Shown here in pieces: positions 1 to 6,127 of a DNA stretch of 25,138 bases. The DNA is from Alphaproteobacteria bacterium (lineage in GTDB: Bacteria; Pseudomonadota; Alphaproteobacteria; RF32; CAG-239). Positions within the stretch are counted from its first letter, which is position 1; each line of letters begins with the position of its first letter. Location of the stretch: positions 1 to 25,138 of the forward strand of contig JAHHRI010000017.1 of NCBI GenBank assembly GCA_020025875.1. The letters are read 5' to 3'. The translations under genes were made by a program, and so were the position numbers. Below the pieces are notes generated by a model. That model was not told where the DNA came from. It ran no database searches and worked only from the letters and a program-made list of their open reading frames with translations.

Positions 1-1
1 C

Positions 2-142
2 TTAAGAGGTATTGCGTATAAAGGATTAAATTTAAATATTTTATCAAATCTAGTGGTGCCACTTCCTCCATTAGAGGAACAGCACCGCATCGTCGCTAAA
101 GTCGACGAATTGCTACAAGCTTGTGATAAATTGCATTTTTAG
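2..142 (+). CDS. hsdS: Type I restriction specificity subunit HsdS, C-terminal fragment (5' end outside the window)
   Basis: An open frame runs in from the left edge and stops at a TAG at 140-142, giving about 46 residues. The end contains PLPPLEEQHRIVAKVDELLQ, the motif that starts the distal conserved helix of HsdS target-recognition domains. In that family HsdS sets the DNA sequence recognised by the HsdR/HsdM/HsdS complex, and this helix is the spacer between recognition domains. Only the C-terminus is present, so specificity and completeness cannot be judged. It converges on the minus-strand protease gene with a gap of about 11 bases. A full hsd locus would be expected to the left of the window. 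Confidence 0.85.
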   Translation, partial: LRGIAYKGLNLNILSNLVVPLPPLEEQHRIVAKVDELLQACDKLHF

Positions 143-153
143 CTATTATTAAA

Positions 154-1026
154 TTATGAAATTTTATCATAACAATCATACTCAACTTCATCTTCTTCAC
201 AATGAATGTCGTCGTGGAATAGGACAATAGAGATTGCAAATTCTAGTTGGGGTGATACAAAAGAAACTTCCTCTGTTGTTACTTTATCTTTACACCATAT
301 ACCGCATTGATTTTTTTCATAATCAGCATCGCTTATACCATTAAACAATTTATAAGTGGTAGAATTTGAGGGAATTTCCTCTGGATTACACATCTTTTTT
401 GCAGAAACCAAACCTGTTTTGTATAGAGAAGAACTCTGCTTTTTCCATTTAATAAAGCCATTATCAGAAAGAACAATCATTGCTTTTTTGTCAGTCATAT
501 CTATCCATTTTAAGACTGTTGCGGTCAATGATGTATTATAGCGAGAGGAAAGATTCTGAAATAAATCAGGACTAAATTTATATTTCTTTTCTGTTTTTCT
601 AAAATCATCTAGAGGCATTAACAAAAACGAAGCAAATATATTAGCTTCAGTTTCAATCATTTTTTTTGCGTTATCTTTATAAAGATCATCTTTATTACAT
701 CGCATTCCATTGGGATATTTTTTACGATGTAATAAATAGTGTCCAAACTCATGAGCTAAAGTAAAATTAATTCTTCCGGAATATTTTATGGAGCTATTAT
801 ATATTATGACCCATCCATGTTGTGTCTTTTGCAATATTCCATCAAAATTATCACTTAAATCAGCACCTTTAATAGCTATAATACTATCTTCAGGATATAA
901 ACTTATACTTTGAGAATATGAAAGAGCTAAGTCAGCAACATCTATAGGAAAGTGTTCTTTCCTTTTTGTAATATTCAACATTTTAGAAATGTTAATAGCG
1001 ATTTTTTGTGGCGATTCTTCATTCAT
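154..1026 (-). CDS. ImmA/IrrE-family zinc metallopeptidase
   Basis: A protein of about 290 residues with the zincin motif HEFGH near residues 92-96 and a downstream ETEANIFASFLLMP helix that supplies the third ligand (Glu near 127). Both are hallmarks of the ImmA/IrrE (DUF955) family. Family members cleave or inactivate a partner XRE repressor, as ImmA does to ImmR in ICEBs1. The ATG at 1026 is preferred over the longer frame because it overlaps the end of the repressor gene (ATGAATGA), giving translational coupling. The roughly 130 residues after the protease domain are of unknown function and end in an acidic, Cys-containing tail. It is co-transcribed with the repressor at 1019-1336. The family is certain; the substrate is inferred from gene order. 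Confidence 0.85.
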   Translation of the reverse strand: MNEESPQKIAINISKMLNITKRKEHFPIDVADLALSYSQSISLYPEDSIIAIKGADLSDNFDGILQKTQHGWVIIYNSSIKYSGRINFTLAHEFGHYLLHRKKYPNGMRCNKDDLYKDNAKKMIETEANIFASFLLMPLDDFRKTEKKYKFSPDLFQNLSSRYNTSLTATVLKWIDMTDKKAMIVLSDNGFIKWKKQSSSLYKTGLVSAKKMCNPEEIPSNSTTYKLFNGISDADYEKNQCGIWCKDKVTTEEVSFVSPQLEFAISIVLFHDDIHCEEDEVEYDCYDKIS

Positions 1027-1336
1027 TTTTATCAGCAAACAGAGTTTCAATAATTGATTCTATTTTTTTTTGGTCTTCTTCGGATAAATTATTCACTCTA
1101 GTGAAAATTCTTGTAGCGGTGTTTTGATTGGTATTATCATTATCATCCATTAAATAATCCATAGGTACACCAAAGAATTTTGCCAATTCGGACAATTTTT
1201 CGGCAGATGGCTTCTTCAAACCTTGCTCAAGTTCCCATAAATAGCTTTTACTTGATTGTGTTTTTTGAGCCAATTCCTCCAAAGAAAGTTTTTTTTCTTG
1301 CCTTAGTCGTCTCAACTTCTCTTTTAACGATGCCAT
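1019..1336 (-). CDS. XRE-family HTH transcriptional repressor (ImmR-like)
   Basis: A 105-residue protein starting MASLKEKLRRLRQ. Residues about 4-62 form a lambda-type HTH_3 domain (LSLEELAQKTQSSKSYLWELEQG, then LSELAKFFGVPMDYL). The C-terminal part ends in a short helical NLSEEDQKKIESIIE segment that resembles the dimerisation tail of small XRE regulators. The start at 1336 is chosen over a longer upstream frame because a GGGAG Shine-Dalgarno lies about 8 bases before it. It is the first gene of a two-gene unit with the ImmA-type protease. A promoter at 1389-1417 and several GCGAA-containing inverted repeats lie just upstream, so autorepression and repression of the divergent small genes is the likely role. 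Confidence 0.88.
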   Translation of the reverse strand: MASLKEKLRRLRQEKKLSLEELAQKTQSSKSYLWELEQGLKKPSAEKLSELAKFFGVPMDYLMDDNDNTNQNTATRIFTRVNNLSEEDQKKIESIIETLFADKNE

Positions 1337-1388
1337 AACAATATCTCCCAGAAATTTATCCCCACTATTCACAAGGATCTTTAGTATT

Positions 1389-1417
1389 TTTATAGCGAAC
1401 AAAAATATATTTGACAA
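1389..1417 (-). promoter_or_regulatory. Promoter of the repressor-protease unit
   Basis: On the minus strand a TTGTCA -35 (1412-1417) and a TATAAA -10 (1389-1394) are separated by exactly 17 bases. The -10 is overlapped by one arm of the TATAGCGAAC operator repeat, so bound repressor would block it. The predicted leader to the ATG at 1336 is about 45 bases. Confidence 0.7.
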
Positions 1418-1485
1418 GAGTTATTTTTAGATGTACGTTCGCTATAGAGATACAAAGTTGTATCTTGCGAATCTTTAAAATTCGC
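1391..1485. promoter_or_regulatory. Divergent operator region with nested inverted repeats
   Basis: Three inverted repeats fill the space between the divergent genes. TATAGCGAAC (1391-1400) pairs with GTTCGCTATA (1437-1446). AGATACAA-AG-TTGTATCT (1448-1465) is a perfect 18-bp palindrome. GCGAAT (1467-1472) pairs with ATTCGC (1480-1485). The core GCGAA therefore occurs four times, in two oppositely oriented pairs, as expected for repressor half-sites. The adjacent XRE gene is the obvious ligand, but binding is inferred. Confidence 0.65.
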
Positions 1486-1490
1486 TTAAC

Positions 1491-1509
1491 TATAATTTTA
1501 ATGGAGAAC
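1491..1509 (+). promoter_or_regulatory. -10 box and ribosome binding site for the 1514 gene
   Basis: A perfect TATAAT at 1491-1496 lies directly after the ATTCGC operator arm, followed by GGAGA ahead of the ATG at 1514. No good -35 is visible at 16-18 bases; the TTGCGA at 1465 is 20 bases away. The leader would be very short. The promoter overlaps the operators and is probably repressed. Confidence 0.5.
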
Positions 1510-1513
1510 AAAC

Positions 1514-1786
1514 ATGGCTGTTAAAATCAAAAATTTGAATGGTACGTCTGACAATAATGTACCCGCAGGATATTCTTCTTGGTTGGAATTCTGGGAGAAA
1601 AAAGCAGGTAAAAAGGCTGGTGAATGTGGACATTGTACTGCAAAAGCAGAAGTAGGTGCTCATGTTCAAAAAGCTGATAGTTCAGACAAATCTTGGTACA
1701 TAGTGCCTCTTTGCAAAACATGTAACAAGAAGCCTTCAAGTGAAGAATTTACGGTCTACGAACAACTTGTAGCCGTAAATAAGTAA
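1514..1786 (+). CDS. Small HNH-like/treble-clef zinc protein, function unknown
   Basis: A 90-residue protein with an excellent GGAGA ribosome site. A CGHC knuckle (near residues 39-42), a VGAHV segment (near 47-51) and a IVPLCKTCN knuckle (near 63-71) form two CxxC pairs around a His-containing strand. This is the layout of a small treble-clef or HNH-like zinc fold. The conserved GYSSWLEFWEKK N-terminal stretch resembles small hypothetical proteins of bacteria and phages that I recall but cannot name. Zn binding is likely. Nuclease activity is not shown, because no clear catalytic His-His/Asn set beyond GAHV can be identified. It is the first gene downstream of the repressor-controlled divergent promoter and is followed at 40 bases by another small gene. 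Confidence 0.72.
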   Translation: MAVKIKNLNGTSDNNVPAGYSSWLEFWEKKAGKKAGECGHCTAKAEVGAHVQKADSSDKSWYIVPLCKTCNKKPSSEEFTVYEQLVAVNK

Positions 1787-1825
1787 GAGTATTAACAATC
1801 TAGATATATGAAGAGAGATAATAAG

Positions 1826-1999
1826 ATGGCGACCAATCCACCGTCAGGTGATGGACACAGAAACGGAGCTGTGAGAGACCGCTCTCAAGTTCACAATCCA
1901 CAAAACGACCGTTGGGTTAAGCGCGATACCAATACTGGCAGATTTATCGACCAAAAGTCGGATAAAGAACCATTTAAAGGTGTCCGTAAAGAAAAATAG
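1826..1999 (+). CDS. Small basic conserved protein, function unknown
   Basis: A 57-residue protein starting MATNPPSGDGHRNGAVRDRS. The ATG at 1826 is chosen over an upstream ATG at 1808 because AAGAGAG lies 8-15 bases before it and the PPSGDGHRNG start looks like a conserved N-terminus. The sequence is hydrophilic and basic, with repeated short charged motifs (RSQVHNP, WVKRDTNTGRF, PFKGVRKEK) and no hydrophobic core large enough for a typical globular enzyme. I recall similar short hypothetical proteins near restriction or mobile genes, but no function can be assigned. It lies 40 bases after the zinc protein and before a terminator, so the two probably form one operon. Confidence 0.65.
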   Translation: MATNPPSGDGHRNGAVRDRSQVHNPQNDRWVKRDTNTGRFIDQKSDKEPFKGVRKEK

Positions 2000-2024
2000 G
2001 TTACCTAGCAGGCACTAGGTAACC
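1999..2024 (+). repeat. Perfect 10-bp inverted repeat overlapping the stop codon
   Basis: GGTTACCTAG (1999-2008) and CTAGGTAACC (2015-2024) pair perfectly around the six-base loop CAGGCA. The first G is the last base of the TAG stop codon of the preceding gene. There is no T-run after it, so it is not by itself a Rho-independent terminator. It may protect the mRNA 3' end or be a protein-binding palindrome. Confidence 0.75.
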
Positions 2025-2041
2025 TAGATATCAGAAATAAC

Positions 2042-2077
2042 GCTCCGATGTTTTTATTCGGAGCTTTATTTTTTTAA
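2042..2077 (+). terminator. Rho-independent terminator of the 1514-1999 operon
   Basis: GCTCCGA (2042-2048) pairs with TCGGAGC (2058-2064) around a nine-base loop and is followed by TTTATTTTTTT. It ends transcription of the two small + strand genes. Confidence 0.85.
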
Positions 2078-2120
2078 TCCCATAATCTATCACAAAAGTC
2101 AACAAAATAAAACTTTAGTT

Positions 2121-2318
2121 TTAGCGAGCATTACAAAATTTTCCGCTCCCAATGCTCTGCTGCGATGTAGTGGTGGTGGCCGGATTGGGATTGTGCGCAT
2201 TTTCCTCCGTATGGTTGAAGGCTTCTATGTCCGCAATACTGCATATATAGCCTTTGGGCTTGGTAAGGTGTTTGGTTAATCGTTCCAAGATTTTTCGAAT
2301 TGTCGTTAATTCGTTCAT
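2121..2318 (-). CDS. Small hypothetical protein
   Basis: A 65-residue ORF starting MNELTTIRKILERLTKHLTK. The start at 2318 is supported by a strong AGGAG Shine-Dalgarno about 8 bases upstream on the minus strand, better than the longer frame. The N-terminal third is an amphipathic helix, and the C-terminal half is low-complexity (NPNPATTTTSQQS), so it may be partly disordered. No family is recognised. It stands alone between the terminator at 2042-2077 and the AT-rich region at 2340. The good ribosome site is the main reason for calling it real. Confidence 0.45.
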   Translation of the reverse strand: MNELTTIRKILERLTKHLTKPKGYICSIADIEAFNHTEENAHNPNPATTTTSQQSIGSGKFCNAR

Positions 2319-2381
2319 TTTCTTACTCCTAAAAATCAAATTGTTTTATATATTCAAATTATTATAATTATTTGTTTTTCC

Positions 2382-2412
2382 TTGATTTTTCATCTGCGGT
2401 TTATGCTAGAAT
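2382..2412 (+). promoter_or_regulatory. Candidate extended -10 promoter
   Basis: TTGATT (2382-2387) and TAGAAT (2407-2412) are 19 bases apart. A TGC immediately before TAGAAT gives an extended -10. Two perfect TATAAT hexamers follow at 2417 and 2427 without matching -35 boxes. It would drive the transcript that ends at the terminator at 2630-2662. Confidence 0.4.
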
Positions 2413-2418
2413 ATGTTA

Positions 2419-2662
2419 TAATGACATATAATGAAAATTGAATCGATTTGTTTTATCGTCGTTCGTTTTTATTATATTTCACTAACAATTCGATAGAGGT
2501 TTGCTCTGCATGATATCTAATGCGGAAAGGACTTTTATTGCATCAAAGTGAGGGCAATATGCTCATAACCTACAAATGCGAAAATAAGTTTGTTACAGGA
2601 CGTATCGTCCACCTTAATTTTAACAGTTTAAGAGCTTCAACCCAGTGTTGAGGCTCTTTTTT
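2419..2662 (+). ncRNA. Candidate small RNA or micro-ORF transcript
   Basis: A stretch of about 240 bases lies between a plausible promoter and a strong terminator. It contains several short hairpins, for example GGACG-TAT-CGTCC near 2598-2610 and TGAG/CTCA near 2549-2566. It also contains a 43-codon frame from ATG 2520 to TGA 2651. An internal ATG at 2561 has a GAGG ribosome site five bases before it and would give 29 residues. The stop falls inside the terminator stem, which is unusual for an ordinary gene and would fit a leader-peptide or dual-function RNA. No known RNA family (6S, SRP, tmRNA, RNase P) could be recognised by eye. Confidence 0.3.
2630..2662 (+). terminator. Strong Rho-independent terminator
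   Basis: AAGAGCTTCAAC (2630-2641) pairs with GTTGAGGCTCTT (2647-2658) with one T-G wobble and a five-base loop, followed by a run of six Ts. It has no conventional gene upstream on its strand, which implies an unannotated transcript ending here. Confidence 0.85.
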
Positions 2663-2756
2663 ATATAGAAAAATCTTTGCAAAGACAAGGCTTTGAGGGC
2701 AATTTTAGCCCCATTTCCGGCACTTCAAAAAACGCCCTCTGCGAACCACAAAAAAC

Positions 2757-2795
2757 ATCAAAAAACAAGAGGTTAGATCTCAAAATCCAACCTCT
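2757..2795 (-). terminator. Terminator of tRNA-Gln
   Basis: On the minus strand AGAGGTT pairs with AACCTCT (2768-2774 with 2789-2795), followed by a T-rich stretch TGTTTTTTG. It lies nine bases past the CCA end of tRNA-Gln and ends its transcript. Confidence 0.75.
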
Positions 2796-2803
2796 GTTCA
2801 GTC

Positions 2804-2878
2804 TGGCTGGGGTGGCAGGATTCGAACCTACGAATGACGATACCAAAAACCGTTGCCTTACCACTTGGCGACACCCCA
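2804..2878 (-). tRNA. tRNA-Gln (anticodon UUG), CCA encoded
   Basis: A 75-base cloverleaf including the encoded CCA. The acceptor TGGGGTG pairs with CACCCCA, the discriminator is G, the D-arm is GCCAAGTGGTAAGGC, and the anticodon loop TTTTTGGTA gives UUG. The T-arm is GTAGGTTCGAATCCTGC. The sequence closely matches proteobacterial glutamine tRNAs. Its 3' end faces the accessory block on the left, so it is a candidate island attachment site. It has its own promoter and terminator. Confidence 0.97.
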
Positions 2879-2922
2879 AAAATTCGTTTTACAAGCAGAC
2901 CGCCTCTAAAACGGTTGAAGTA

Positions 2923-2951
2923 TATTTATGACATATTTTTTATTTTGGCAA
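2923..2951 (-). promoter_or_regulatory. tRNA-Gln promoter
   Basis: On the minus strand TTGCCA (2946-2951) and TAAATA (2923-2928) are separated by 17 bases, about 45 bases before the mature tRNA 5' end. Confidence 0.65.
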
Positions 2952-3245
2952 GAGTTTTTTTCAAGGAAATATTGAAAAGTTCATTTTCTTTGTCTTTTAT
3001 GAAATTGGCGCCTATCAAGAAGGCATCTGCAAATGGCCGACAATCTCTTGAAAACTTTGCCGGTGACAAAAACTCGATCAGCAAGCCCCTGCCCTATACA
3101 AACAGCATTTTCCGTTGGCCTGACAGGAATATTCAAGCAACGGATTATTTGCGACAAGAGGAATCGGCGCGCTTTCTTCTCAAAATTTCATTACAAAGCA
3201 AGGCAAGCCGCACATCGTCGGCAAGAAAATCTATTTCTTCGCTGC
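2952..3245. other. Intergenic stretch, no supported gene
   Basis: Frames on the + strand here have no ribosome site and protein sequence unlike any family. The minus strand has a short frame from about 3250 to 3146 with plausible amino acids (EEIDFLADDVRLALLCNEIL) but no usable start codon. It could be the remnant of a gene, but that cannot be supported. No RNA gene was recognised. Confidence 0.4.
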
Positions 3246-3274
3246 TTGATATTATTTTTTTATGCCTTTAGATA
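3246..3274 (+). promoter_or_regulatory. Candidate promoter of the alpha/beta hydrolase gene
   Basis: TTGATA (3246-3251) and TAGATA (3269-3274) are spaced by 17 bases, about 90 bases upstream of the ATG at 3366. Confidence 0.5.
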
Positions 3275-3365
3275 ATGAAGTAGCTTTTTATCCGCTCCGG
3301 TGTTATAAAAAAACAACACGTCTAAATGACGAATCTTATATTTAAACCGTTAGAAAGAAAAATTG

Positions 3366-4115
3366 ATGAAAAGGCTGATTGCGCTGATATGGCTGATGAC
3401 CGCTTGTTCTTCGGTCAACGTGCCGCCGGAATTTGTTTATCGAAAAATCCAAACCCGTGATTTTACTTTAGCAAGTTGGCAAAAAATAACCAACCCATCT
3501 GATGTTTTCAAAATTTACATTGAAGGGGACGGCTATGCTTTTAACACCAACGGCTTAGAAACAAACGATCCGACACCGCGCGGCACGCTGGTGAGAGAGT
3601 TGGCGTTTGGCGATCTTTCGCCCAATGTCGTCTATTTGGCGCGTCCTTGCCAGTATATTAAGAGTGATATTTGCAGCAAACGCCATTGGTCAACCGCTCG
3701 TTTTGCACCGGAGATCATCAATGCGGAATATGATGCCGTGATGCAGATTGCCAACAATTCTCCAGTGATATTGATCGGTTTTTCCGGAGGGGCTCAAGTA
3801 GCGGGACTGATTGCCGCCGCCAAACCCAAGCTCAATGTCAAAGAAATTGTGACCATTGCCGGCAACCTTGACCATTTGGCATGGACACAACACCACAATA
3901 TTCCGCCGTTAAACGAATCTCTTAATCTGGAAAGCTGGCGGAAACAATTTGCAAAATTTCCGCAAACTCACTATGTCGGCGGCGGTGATGAGGCAATCCC
4001 GCCATTTTTGGTCAAAGAGTTTGTCAACGACAGGCAATCGGTTATTGAAGTTCCCGAAGCTACGCATAACAGCCGCTGGGAAAGCATTTATCCGCAAATT
4101 TGGGAAAAGAGATAA
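3366..4115 (+). CDS. Putative lipoprotein alpha/beta hydrolase
   Basis: A 249-residue protein. The ATG at 3366 follows AGAAAG. A lipoprotein signal MKRLIALIWLMTACSS places a lipobox (LMTAC) Cys near residue 14, so it is probably anchored in the envelope and, lacking Asp at +2, may go to the outer membrane. The central nucleophile elbow GFSGG fits GxSxG of alpha/beta hydrolases. A late Asp (GGGDEAIPP) and His (EATHNSRWE) complete a plausible Ser-Asp-His triad. The central portion has a VYLARPCQY strand and an oxyanion-type IEGDGY segment near residue 53. Substrate is unknown; esterase or lipase is the family-level guess. It stands alone, with about 250 bases before the next gene. Confidence 0.75.
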   Translation: MKRLIALIWLMTACSSVNVPPEFVYRKIQTRDFTLASWQKITNPSDVFKIYIEGDGYAFNTNGLETNDPTPRGTLVRELAFGDLSPNVVYLARPCQYIKSDICSKRHWSTARFAPEIINAEYDAVMQIANNSPVILIGFSGGAQVAGLIAAAKPKLNVKEIVTIAGNLDHLAWTQHHNIPPLNESLNLESWRKQFAKFPQTHYVGGGDEAIPPFLVKEFVNDRQSVIEVPEATHNSRWESIYPQIWEKR

Positions 4116-4296
4116 CAACTATCCGGCTGACGATAACCGTTAAGCACAGATTTTTCCCTCGGCAATCGTGTGAAATTTTTAAAAAGACACAACGTCGACT
4201 TTTCCGCAAATAAGCAAACAACGGTAAGTCGCGCACGCCGACGGACTTTTGCGGAGGCTTTTCGGCAAACGACTGATTTTTTTAAGCTAAAATTTA

Positions 4297-4325
4297 TTGA
4301 CAAGCGCGGCGCCAACCTGTAGCAT
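4297..4325 (+). promoter_or_regulatory. Strong promoter of the CNNM/CorC gene
   Basis: A consensus TTGACA (4297-4302) and TAGCAT (4320-4325) are exactly 17 bases apart, about 45 bases before the ATG at 4369. The preceding 4116-4296 holds no gene and no clear terminator. Confidence 0.8.
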
Positions 4326-4368
4326 ACTTCGATATTCAAATAAAATGAGGTTTCAAAATTAATCAACC

Positions 4369-5703
4369 ATGAGTCCCGTATATATTTACGTTTTTAATCT
4401 GGCCCTAGTTTTGCTGCTGGTGTTGGCCAATGCTTTTTTTGTTGTTTCAGAATTTGCCATCGTGAAAATCCGCCGCACAAAACTTGAAGAACTGGCCCAT
4501 TTTGGCAACAAAAGGGCAAAAATTGCACTCAAAATCACAGAAAATCTCAACACCTACTTACGCGCCATTCAGCTCGGCATTACGTTGGCATCTCTCGGAT
4601 TAGGCTGGATCGGCGAGCCGGCGGTTTCGCACCTGTTGGAAGATCTGTTCGGGGAATATTTGGCCGACAACAAAGTGCTGCTGCACTCCATCAGCTTTGG
4701 TGTTGCCTTTAGTTTTATCACTCTTTTGCACGTCGTACTCGGCGAGCTGGTTCCAAAATCTTTGGCCATTCAAAATACGGAAACTTATGTGCTGATCATT
4801 GCCAAACCGCTTTACGTTTTCAAACATATTTTTGCGCCGTTCATTTGGGTTTTTGACCAAGTAACCGCCGGCATTTTGTATTTGATGGGCATTAAACAGT
4901 CGAACGAAAACGACGACGCACACTCGGAAGAAGAAATTAAGCTCATTATCGATGCTTCCAAAAAAGGCGGCGTTATTGATGATACCGAAGGTGAAATTAT
5001 CCAAAACGCAATTGATTTTTCGGAAATATACGCCCATGAAATTATGATCCCGCGGCAGGATATGAAATGCCTGTATCAAAACTATACTTTGGCAGAAGCC
5101 ATGGATTTTGTCAAAAAGCACAACTACACCCGTTTTCCGCTCTGCAACAAAGACAAAGATCATATCATCGGTATGTTGCACATCAGAGACCTGTTGGAGT
5201 ATGAAGGCGGCGGAAACGAAAAAGATGTTCTGACCAAATTGGCGCGCAAGATCCTGTTTGTGCCGGAAAACAAGTCCATTTCTGAAATTTTGCATCAGAT
5301 GATGCTGCGCCACATTCATCTGGCGATTGTTGTTGATGAATACGGCGGCACGGCAGGGTTGCTCTCCATGGAAGATATTTTGGAAGAACTGGTCGGCGAC
5401 ATTATGGACGAACATGACGACTTTACCACCGAACCCATTAAAAAAATTGATGACAAAATCTGCGAATTTGACGGAGTTGTTCTGATTGAAGATGCTTTCG
5501 AGAGCATGGGCTTGCCCGAATGCGAGCACGAAGAAAGCACCATGGGCGGCTATGTTTTCGGTTTGCTTGGCCGCTTACCCAAAGTAGGCGACAAAGTGGA
5601 AGATATTTACTGCGAATATGAAGTGATTGGGGTTGACAATATGCGCATTACCCGTATCAAGGCCAGAATTAAGCCGCCAAAGGAGCAAGGTGATGAAATT
5701 TAA
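4369..5703 (+). CDS. CNNM/CorC (hemolysin-family, UPF0053) membrane transporter
   Basis: A 444-residue protein with full family architecture. The N-terminal CNNM (DUF21) membrane domain spans about residues 1-185 and contains ANAFFVVSEFAIVKIRRTKLE and ITLASLGLGWIGEPAV. Two CBS domains follow at about 205-325 (IMIPRQDMKCL; HLAIVVDEYGGTAGLLSMEDILEELVGDI), then a C-terminal CorC_HlyC domain at about 345-430. Family members take part in Mg2+/Co2+ homeostasis; the CBS pair senses nucleotide or Mg-ATP. The name hemolysin is historical. A strong promoter lies upstream. Its last 11 bases overlap the next gene, whose ribosome site sits in its 3' end, so the two are translationally coupled. Confidence 0.92.
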   Translation: MSPVYIYVFNLALVLLLVLANAFFVVSEFAIVKIRRTKLEELAHFGNKRAKIALKITENLNTYLRAIQLGITLASLGLGWIGEPAVSHLLEDLFGEYLADNKVLLHSISFGVAFSFITLLHVVLGELVPKSLAIQNTETYVLIIAKPLYVFKHIFAPFIWVFDQVTAGILYLMGIKQSNENDDAHSEEEIKLIIDASKKGGVIDDTEGEIIQNAIDFSEIYAHEIMIPRQDMKCLYQNYTLAEAMDFVKKHNYTRFPLCNKDKDHIIGMLHIRDLLEYEGGGNEKDVLTKLARKILFVPENKSISEILHQMMLRHIHLAIVVDEYGGTAGLLSMEDILEELVGDIMDEHDDFTTEPIKKIDDKICEFDGVVLIEDAFESMGLPECEHEESTMGGYVFGLLGRLPKVGDKVEDIYCEYEVIGVDNMRITRIKARIKPPKEQGDEI

Positions 5704-6052
5704 GACTTTGCCGGTGGCTTTTGCCTTGTGTCTTGCGGCAGCAACGGCACACGCGGGATGTTTGGAACTGCCGCAGAAAAACGCCCGCCGCGCGTTGCAG
5801 ATTTTGAAAAGTCAAATTATGGTTGCCGAATATTGCGAAAAATGCCTAAACCCCATCCATCGGTTGGTTGGCATACGTTCAACCGGTCTTGTCTGCGACC
5901 AAGCGGATATGTGTCGCATTCTCATTAACGGGGAAGAATATGACGTATCGCACCTGTTTGCGGAAAATACCGATGGCAGAGAGGAAAATATCGGCTACGC
6001 CGTGGGCTGTCCGGATGCTTTGCTATACAACCCCCGCTATCTCAATTTTTAA
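5693..6052 (+). CDS. Small exported cysteine-rich protein, unknown function
   Basis: A 119-residue protein. The start at 5693 is chosen over a longer frame because AAGGAG lies about 7 bases upstream and a clear Sec signal begins there (MKFKTLPVAFALCLAAATAHA, cleavage after AHA). The mature part has six cysteines (GCLEL, EYCEKC, VCDQADMC, VGCPD), suggesting three disulfides in the periplasm. It overlaps the CNNM/CorC gene by 11 bases, so it is likely co-translated and may be functionally linked to metal handling, but this is only context. No family is recognised. Confidence 0.7.
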   Translation: MKFKTLPVAFALCLAAATAHAGCLELPQKNARRALQILKSQIMVAEYCEKCLNPIHRLVGIRSTGLVCDQADMCRILINGEEYDVSHLFAENTDGREENIGYAVGCPDALLYNPRYLNF

Positions 6053-6127
6053 CGATAAAAGCCGTTGCCATTTGCGGAAAAAGATTATATAAAAGAAACA
6101 AGCACAATTATCAATGGAAGCAAAGTT

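Noticed and set aside
2834..3271. A 145-codon + strand frame downstream of and overlapping tRNA-Gln
   Set aside because: It starts within the tRNA, has no ribosome site and a Ser/Lys-rich sequence unlike a protein family.
4600..5529. A 309-codon minus-strand frame antisense to the CNNM/CorC gene
   Set aside because: The + strand frame has full family architecture, a promoter and a start; the antisense frame is an artefact of its codon usage, with Phe/Asn/Gln-rich nonsense sequence.
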